Virus record (IMG/VR): IMGVR_UViG_3300031974_002550
Location: 1 to 33,305 of that record
Source of the DNA: a virus
Length of the DNA: 33,305 nucleotides
Reading direction: 5' to 3' (one strand)
Positions 28,497 to 33,305 of the stretch are shown one piece after another. Position 1 is the stretch's first letter; the number at the start of each line of letters is the position of its first letter. The translations under genes were made by a program, and so were the position numbers. The notes below the pieces were generated by a model that had not been told where the DNA came from, did no database searches, and saw only the letters and a list, made by a program, of their open reading frames with translations.

Positions 28497-29399
28497 TTAT
28501 TTTTTATTTTTTTTAGGATCGGCATCAATGTACCAGTTTTTATATTTATTTCTTTTTGAGGTTATATATTCAAAATAATTATCTACTTTATCTCTCCAGT
28601 TATTTTCTAGTTTTGGGTTAAAAAAACCAGACTTGCTGCTTGAAAAAACTTTATTTATAAAATTAACACCATCATGTTGATTGTCAAACAATCTATGGTT
28701 TATAGCGTAAAAAGATCCTCTGTGCTGTTGATTCCAAACATCTATAGGTTCTATTTCTTTACCTAATGCCACCGAGTATATAGCGCTCTCGGAAATATGT
28801 GTTGTATATACTTTTTTAGCTTTTTCTAAAAAGTGATACATGTCGATGTCTCTGGGTAATATGCATTCTTCCCCAAAAAAATCTTTTATTTCGCCTATAA
28901 TAGCATGTGTAGTTATTGGATGCGGTTTAAAGTAAACATTATCTCCGTGTTCTTTTTTTATATCCTTAAGTTTATTTAAACAAGCTACTTGTTTTAATTT
29001 ATTAGACCCAGGTAAAACAACTAAATAATCTTTATCTTCGTATTTATCAAAATCTTGCTTTCTATCAGTGTATTTATTAGAAAGTTTATTTTTAATATTT
29101 TGACGAAGATATTCAGCATAATCCAAAACCTCACAATCATCATTGTAAGCATCGATTATGGCCTCAGTTCTAAATTTAGAATTCAAAGGCTGACAATAAA
29201 AATTAGTAGCATATTCTGTATACCCCATTGTTTTGAAATAAGGCATTTCTTCCGCTATAACGTCGTAACTATGCTCTAAATTGTTTTCTTTAGATTTTCT
29301 AATAACATATCCTTCGACTTGCTCTAGAATATCTAAATTTTTTGTTTTCTTTAAAGGTCCTATTCTTTCTTTGAGAACCTTGCTATTAAACATCTCCAT
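28497..29399 (-). CDS. Candidate GT-B-like glycosyltransferase (capsule/polysaccharide transferase-like), 300 aa
   Basis: The C-terminal half has the look of a GT-B nucleotide-sugar-binding half: YLVVLPGSN (125-133), VYFKPHP (155-161), ILPRDIDMYHFLEKAKKVYT (180-199), and HISESAIYSVALGKEIEPID (201-220). This pattern (K-x-HP, then an acidic position and helix, then SES plus a small-residue helix and G-x-x) is shared by capsule-type (KpsC/KpsS-like) and related transferases. The N-terminal half is less clear. It has no membrane segment. It lies between two Thr/Ser-rich fibre genes and the head genes, unlike typical replication or lysis genes, so it may modify a virion protein or host surface sugars. 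The substrate is unknown, and the family assignment needs a profile search. Confidence 0.55.
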   Translation of the reverse strand: MEMFNSKVLKERIGPLKKTKNLDILEQVEGYVIRKSKENNLEHSYDVIAEEMPYFKTMGYTEYATNFYCQPLNSKFRTEAIIDAYNDDCEVLDYAEYLRQNIKNKLSNKYTDRKQDFDKYEDKDYLVVLPGSNKLKQVACLNKLKDIKKEHGDNVYFKPHPITTHAIIGEIKDFFGEECILPRDIDMYHFLEKAKKVYTTHISESAIYSVALGKEIEPIDVWNQQHRGSFYAINHRLFDNQHDGVNFINKVFSSSKSGFFNPKLENNWRDKVDNYFEYITSKRNKYKNWYIDADPKKNKK

Positions 29400-29457
29400 A
29401 TTTTATTAAATTTAATTTATAATATTCACTATAATAATCACATATATATACTAACTG

Positions 29458-30690
29458 TTAATATAAGTACGACTTAACAGTAGATAATCTTTTAACCCAA
29501 GTGTTATAATTCGACCTAAGTGTTGAGTAACCAGTGGACCAAGACGTTGTAAAACTAGTTGTCGTGCTCCACGAAGTGATCCATGAAGTGGTGGTTAATT
29601 GACTTGTTGTCCAGCTTGTTGTGGTAGAGGCACTAGTCGTCCAGCTAGTCGTTGTGCTTTTGCTAGTAACCCAAGTTGTTGTATAACCAGTTGTAGTTGA
29701 TACACTAGTACTAAAACTTGTAGTTGTAGAACTACTTGTAGTCCAACTTGTGGTAGTAGATTTACTAGTAGACCAAGTTGTAGTAAACGTAGTCGTAGTA
29801 CTCTGACTTGTGTTGAAACTAGTTGTTGTAGAACTACTAGTGGTCCAAGACGTTGTTGTTGATTTAGACGTCGACCAAGTCGTGGTAAAAGTAGTTGTAG
29901 TACTTTGGCTAGTATTAAAGCTAGTTATAGTAGAACTACTGGTAAACCACGAAGTAGTTGTATCCCTAGATGTGGACCATGTTGTTGTAAACGTTGTTGT
30001 TGTGTTTTGACTTGTAAACCATGAAGTCGTTGTGGTTTGGGAAGTTGTCCAACTTGTGGTTGTAGAACTACTTGTTGTCCAGCTGGTTGTATAAGACGTT
30101 ATTGTGGTTTTTGATGTAGCTTGGCTTGTCGTCCAAGATGTAGTATACGTAGTTGTTGTATCCTGCTGCGTTCCTCTCGATGTTGTCCAGGTAGTTGTAT
30201 ACGTTGTGGTCGTAGAATGAGATGTTCCATGACTAGTTTGCCACGTTGTTGTATATGTAGTAGTTGTACTAGAACTTGTATTAAAATATGTTGTCCACGA
30301 TGTCGTCCAAGCAGTTATGGTTATACTACTTGTAGATCTTGAAGTTGTCCAAGAAGTGGTATAAGTAGTGGTTGTACTGTGAGATGTTGCTTGGCTGGTT
30401 GTCCAACTAGTCGTCGTGTTATAAGACGTTGTTGTACTGCGAGAAGTACTCTGACTCGTATTCCACGTAGTTGTGGTTGAGTGACTAGTAGTTGTTGATC
30501 TTGATGTTGACCAAGATGTAGCCCAACCTGTTGTTGTAGAACTACTTGTGTTATAATATGTAGTCCAACCTGTAATCCTAGTCTCAAGCGTAGTCCTACT
30601 CGTTTGTTTATCGGTAAAAACATCTCCTGTCCAAGAGGTAGTCGTTAATCTAGACGTTGTCCGAGAAGTGTTCCAGTAAGTAGTAGGCAT
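29458..30690 (-). CDS. Thr/Ser-aromatic repeat fibre-like protein, 410 aa
   Basis: After a short, non-repetitive start (PTTYWNTSRTTSRL, then SWTGDVFTDKQTSRTTLE), the whole body is Thr/Ser with a Trp, Tyr or Phe about every tenth residue (unit like TTTSWTTSxS) and Arg, Lys or Gln near each unit end. Three almost perfect 34-residue copies lie at 29656-29961. The C-terminal 20 residues (STLRSNYNTWVKRLSTVKSY region) are non-repetitive. It is a paralogue of the upstream repeat protein (gap 4 bases) but lacks the Hint domain. The regular aromatic spacing suggests a fibrous beta structure, perhaps trimeric; virion location is inferred from its place in the structural operon. It is unlike any named family I know. 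Confidence 0.75.
   Translation of the reverse strand: MPTTYWNTSRTTSRLTTTSWTGDVFTDKQTSRTTLETRITGWTTYYNTSSSTTTGWATSWSTSRSTTTSHSTTTTWNTSQSTSRSTTTSYNTTTSWTTSQATSHSTTTTYTTSWTTSRSTSSITITAWTTSWTTYFNTSSSTTTTYTTTWQTSHGTSHSTTTTYTTTWTTSRGTQQDTTTTYTTSWTTSQATSKTTITSYTTSWTTSSSTTTSWTTSQTTTTSWFTSQNTTTTFTTTWSTSRDTTTSWFTSSSTITSFNTSQSTTTTFTTTWSTSKSTTTSWTTSSSTTTSFNTSQSTTTTFTTTWSTSKSTTTSWTTSSSTTTSFSTSVSTTTGYTTTWVTSKSTTTSWTTSASTTTSWTTSQLTTTSWITSWSTTTSFTTSWSTGYSTLRSNYNTWVKRLSTVKSYLY
29656..29961 (-). repeat. Three tandem 102-bp coding repeats
   Basis: Three adjacent 34-residue copies of TTTSW-x-TSSS, T-x-TSF-x-TS-x-S and TTT-x-aromatic-TTTW-x-TSKS fill exactly 306 bases; the third is more diverged. The period is 10+10+14 residues. 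Adjacent DNA is also degenerate repeat sequence. The repeats are inside the gene, in frame, and could change in number by slipped pairing or recombination without breaking the reading frame. Confidence 0.85.
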
Positions 30691-30694
30691 TTTA

Positions 30695-32404
30695 TTATGG
30701 TGATATTTTAAAATTATGTGTTAATATTCCATTGGCATAAAAAACATCGTTTGGTTCAACATCTACTTTCCAAACTTTATATGTATTAACACTGTCTAAT
30801 ACTAAAGACGTTATCTCTATCTCTTCATCATTTATGTTTAAAAATACATCGCCAATTTGTAATTCGTTAGTATTTTTAACCCGCCAAAGTCCATCTCTTT
30901 TTATTACATGTAAATGTTCTTCTGTCGTTTTTAACAAACCGTCATTTATTATCCAAACACCAATAGCATCAAATCTATATAAACCTCTTATTGATTGTAT
31001 TAACTTTTCGCCATTTATACTTTCTGACGTTATTGTTTTTAAGGTATCAACATCATCAGTGTTGAAGGGACAATCTTTTGTTAATATACTATGATTTGGA
31101 TACAGTTGTTCTACCGGTAGTTTTTGCGTTGTAGATATATTTACTTCGGTTCCTTCTACTACGCATTTAGGGTCGATAAATGGATCATCTCCATCATCAG
31201 TTATTGTTGATGTTTGCCAGATAGTCGTGTATGACGTGAGCGTTGATGTGCTAAAGCTTCCACTTGTCACCCAGTACGTAGTCCAAGTTGTTGTTGTGTT
31301 ATATGATGTAGATCGCGAGGTAAATTTACTCGTTTGCCAAGTCGTCGTTGTTGTTCTACTGGTTATCTGACTTGTATTAAACGTAGTGGTTGTTGAATAA
31401 CTTGTAGTTGTACTTCTACTCGTTGCCCAGTATGTAGTATACGTAGTTGTGGTAGAATGTGATGTACCTGTCGACCTTGACGTTGTCCAGTACGTAGTGT
31501 ACGAGGTTATTGTTGTTTTAGACGTACTTCTACTCGTTGTCCAATACGTCGTCCAAGTTGTTGTAGTATCTCTTTGCGTGCCTCTACTGGTACTTCTACT
31601 AGTTTGCCAAGTTGTTGTAGTAGTGTGTGATGTGCTTCTACTAGTGTTATAATATGTTGTATATGACGTTGTTGTAGACTTGCTGGTTGATCTACTAGTA
31701 GTCCAATATGTTGTCCAAGCTGTTATGGTTATAGTTGAAGTGCTTCTTGACGTGGTCCAACTAGTTGTGTAGCTGGTTGTTGTATCATGTGATGTTGATC
31801 TACTGGTTGTCCACGAGGTGATTGTAGATCTACTAGTTGTCCATGAGGTTGTTGTAGATCGACTAGTAACCCAACTGGTAATTGTAGTGCGAGAAGTACT
31901 TTGACTTGTGTTAAAAGTAGTTGTTGTAGTTATACTAGTAACCCAACTGGTTGTTGTAGATTTAGAAGTTACCCATGTTGTTGTGGTAGACTTAGATGTT
32001 GATTGGCTAGTGTTAAACGTAGTTGTAGTACTTCTAGATGTTATCCAAGATGTAACGGTGGATTTAGAAGTTATCCATGTTGTAGTAGTAGAAGCCGTTG
32101 TGGATTGGCTTGTATTAAAAGTAGTTGTAGTAGATCTACTTGTAGTCCAACTGGTAACAGTGGATTTACTTGTGGTCCAAGTAGTAGTTGTTGTATGACT
32201 AGTTAATTGCGAAGTATTGAAACTAGTAGTAGTTGAAGCGCTTGTTGTCCAAGACGTAGTAGTTGACGCACTTGTACTCCACGAGGTTGTCGTAGAAGCA
32301 GAAGTGTTTGCTGAAGTTGTAGTGCTCACAGATGTGGATTGTGAAGTAACAATGCTTGTGCTTGTACTCCACAGATTAATTCTAGAAAAACCTATCTGCT
32401 TCAT
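30695..32404 (-). CDS. Thr/Ser-aromatic repeat fibre with C-terminal Hint domain, 569 aa
   Basis: Residues 1-30 are a short start (MKQIGFSRINLWSTST). Residues about 38-390 are Thr/Ser-rich repeats with a Trp/Phe/Tyr at spacings 10, 10, 14 (first aromatics at 42, 52, 62, 76, 86, 96, 110), with five clear 34-residue units at residues 38-207. A short acidic linker (ITDDGDDPFIDP) leads to a Hint domain at 414-564: C414 followed by VVEGT, TEEH in the block B position, the strand NTNELQIGD, and the closing VDVEPNDVFYANGILTHN. The last five residues are FKISP. It likely forms a virion fibre. The Hint part should cut or self-process; normal splicing is unlikely because Phe, not Cys/Ser/Thr, follows the terminal Asn. 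Confidence 0.8.
   Translation of the reverse strand: MKQIGFSRINLWSTSTSIVTSQSTSVSTTTSANTSASTTTSWSTSASTTTSWTTSASTTTSFNTSQLTSHTTTTTWTTSKSTVTSWTTSRSTTTTFNTSQSTTASTTTTWITSKSTVTSWITSRSTTTTFNTSQSTSKSTTTTWVTSKSTTTSWVTSITTTTTFNTSQSTSRTTITSWVTSRSTTTSWTTSRSTITSWTTSRSTSHDTTTSYTTSWTTSRSTSTITITAWTTYWTTSRSTSKSTTTSYTTYYNTSRSTSHTTTTTWQTSRSTSRGTQRDTTTTWTTYWTTSRSTSKTTITSYTTYWTTSRSTGTSHSTTTTYTTYWATSRSTTTSYSTTTTFNTSQITSRTTTTTWQTSKFTSRSTSYNTTTTWTTYWVTSGSFSTSTLTSYTTIWQTSTITDDGDDPFIDPKCVVEGTEVNISTTQKLPVEQLYPNHSILTKDCPFNTDDVDTLKTITSESINGEKLIQSIRGLYRFDAIGVWIINDGLLKTTEEHLHVIKRDGLWRVKNTNELQIGDVFLNINDEEIEITSLVLDSVNTYKVWKVDVEPNDVFYANGILTHNFKISP
30713..31165 (-). other. Hint (hedgehog/intein-type) domain within the fibre gene
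   Basis: It spans Cys414 to Asn564 of the 569-aa protein, about 151 residues, the size of a mini Hint domain with no homing endonuclease. The N-terminal block is C-VVEGTEV, the block B TxxH histidine is in TTEEHLHV, and the C-terminal blocks are KVDVEPNDVFYANGILTHN. The next residue is Phe, so a bacterial-intein-like or adhesin-type cleavage is more likely than splicing. Confidence 0.85.
31784..32293 (-). repeat. Five tandem 102-bp coding repeats
   Basis: Residues 38-207 form five 34-residue units (T-x-TSW/F-like decamer, second decamer, then a 14-residue third part), 510 bases in total. The aromatic residues keep a strict 10-10-14 spacing, although unit sequences vary (for example SNTSQ-like endings alternate with SRS and SKS endings). 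Further, less regular copies continue to about residue 390. Confidence 0.85.
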
Positions 32405-32413
32405 AAATTAATT

Positions 32414-33280
32414 TTATTGGAAATTACCTACATAATTGCAAAGCACTTTGTCTGTTGCTAATACAAAATAAGATATTATTGATACAGCGCCACTTGTATT
32501 AACAAATGATACACTAGCACCCTCAGGTGTTAACATATAACTAGGTAACGCCTGAGCACTGGTTGCGGCTGTGTTGTTTATAATTATTGTACCGGATTGA
32601 CCAATGTTATTACTGCTTATACTTAGCGCTATTGAATATGTGCCACTAGCGTTTAGTAAAAAATTATCATTGGTACTTAAATTTATTGAAAAAATATTAA
32701 ACGGATTTTTAGAAACCGTTGTTAAAGATCTTAATAACGCTCCGTCTATAAAAGAGTTACCATTTACATGTAGTTTAGCTTTTGAATTAGCCTCTGTACT
32801 TTGTGTTGAGCCATTTAAACCTATACTAACATCACCAGTGTGACCTATAACTATTCTAGGTGTTGGAGATGATCCTGTTCCAGAGGGACTTGTAGCTAGT
32901 GTCATGTAACTACCACCACTGCTACCAGTTCCAGCAGCTGCCCAAGTATAAGCATCGATCCAAGCATTACAATATCCGTCAGTAGCATCGTCTTTAACGG
33001 ACCACTGAAGTCTACCTATAAGATCATTACCCAAAACCGTGGTATCAAATCTTCTCAAATCTAATATACCACCAACTACGTTTGCAACACAAAGATCTGG
33101 TGGGCTACTAAAAGCGATTGCGTCTATATTGTTTATATTGACACCAACTTGATCGTTAACAGTGTCTACATACAAGACGTTAGTATCAACGGCAAGCGTT
33201 TGTGATATTGTAGCTGTACCGTTGACTACTAAGTCTGTAGAACTGCCAGAAAGTAAAGCGTCTGCTAATAACTTTGGCAT
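32414..33280 (-). CDS. Tail fibre / virion appendage protein, 288 aa
   Basis: The N terminus (PKLLADALLSGSSTDLVVNG) and the short beta-rich motif LYVDTVNDQVGVNIN recall the repeated VDTxNxxVGI-type shaft motif of phage tail fibres and of head fibres in marine phages. The middle (RLQWSVKDDATDGYCNAWID) and the C terminus (GTIIINNTAATSAQ, then SIISYFVLATDKVLCNYVGN) are beta-rich, as in trimeric fibre tips. It lies at the right edge, first in the fibre cluster, 9 bases before the Hint-bearing repeat gene. Receptor binding is inferred. The 25 bases to the right edge are AT-rich with no sign of another gene. Confidence 0.72.
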   Translation of the reverse strand: MPKLLADALLSGSSTDLVVNGTATISQTLAVDTNVLYVDTVNDQVGVNINNIDAIAFSSPPDLCVANVVGGILDLRRFDTTVLGNDLIGRLQWSVKDDATDGYCNAWIDAYTWAAAGTGSSGGSYMTLATSPSGTGSSPTPRIVIGHTGDVSIGLNGSTQSTEANSKAKLHVNGNSFIDGALLRSLTTVSKNPFNIFSINLSTNDNFLLNASGTYSIALSISSNNIGQSGTIIINNTAATSAQALPSYMLTPEGASVSFVNTSGAVSIISYFVLATDKVLCNYVGNFQ

Positions 33281-33305
33281 ATTATTGTTTTTTATTTAAT
33301 TATTA

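Noticed and set aside
30690-30695. A frameshift splitting one long repeat gene into two
   Set aside because: The first gene ends cleanly after a full Hint domain, and the second has a leader (ATAATAAA) and its own non-repetitive N terminus.
30695-31165. A splicing intein interrupting one fibre gene that continues into the next
   Set aside because: The residue after the terminal Asn is Phe, a stop follows five residues later, and the next gene has its own ATG 4 bases on; a normal extein junction is not present.
29458-32404. CRISPR-like or noncoding tandem repeats
   Set aside because: The repeats lie inside open frames, have no fixed spacers, vary at third positions and keep a protein-level period of 10, 10 and 14 residues.
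29458-32404. Diversity-generating retroelement target
   Set aside because: No reverse transcriptase or template repeat was seen anywhere in the window.
1-33305. tRNA genes
   Set aside because: Intergenic gaps are too short and no cloverleaf-like sequence was seen.

Overview
The window is a continuous stretch of a double-stranded DNA, short-tailed (podovirus-like) phage genome or a closely related provirus. Every gene I can support reads on the minus strand, from right to left, and gaps between genes are only a few to about 85 bases. The DNA is AT-rich. Gene starts follow A-rich leaders (AAATAAAA-like) and lack an evident GGAGG Shine-Dalgarno, as in Bacteroidota, so I infer a Bacteroidota (probably marine flavobacterial) host. 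No tRNA, CRISPR, transposon, integrase or replication gene was seen. The block looks like one late, virion-building transcription unit.

Layout in transcription order. (1) 33280-29458, receptor-binding or fibre genes: a 288-aa fibre-like protein, then two tandem Thr/Ser-rich proteins built from a 34-residue super-repeat (aromatic residue every 10, 10 and 14 residues). The first ends in a Hint (hedgehog/intein-type) autoprocessing domain. (2) 29399-27207, accessory and packaging entry: a GT-B-like glycosyltransferase candidate, two small proteins (one coiled coil), a tandem GroES-like co-chaperonin, and a small protein in the terminase small-subunit position. (3) 27207-19847, DNA packaging and head: terminase large subunit, portal, acidic scaffold-like protein and HK97-fold-type major capsid protein, followed by a strong hairpin terminator. 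(4) 19761-12843, neck and tail: a capsid-adjacent unknown, two ring/adaptor proteins and a 1475-aa muzzle or tail-tubular-B-like protein. (5) 12830-9821: an 891-aa cadherin-like/Ig-repeat protein and a 110-aa structural protein. (6) 9770 to the left edge: three likely internal (ejected) proteins. The last is a giant polyvalent protein of at least 2556 residues with an HEVTH metallopeptidase motif; it runs off the left edge.

The order terminase-portal-capsid-rings-muzzle-cargo, and the protein sizes (TerL about 740, portal about 800, capsid about 490, muzzle about 1475), resemble crAss-like phages and related uncultured marine phages. This placement comes from remembered family features, not from a search.

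The most unusual part is 28497-32404. A candidate glycosyltransferase sits directly downstream of two mucin-like Thr/Ser/aromatic repeat proteins, one carrying a terminal Hint domain whose +1 residue is Phe. This suggests a decorated and self-processing fibre, a hypothesis set out in the findings.
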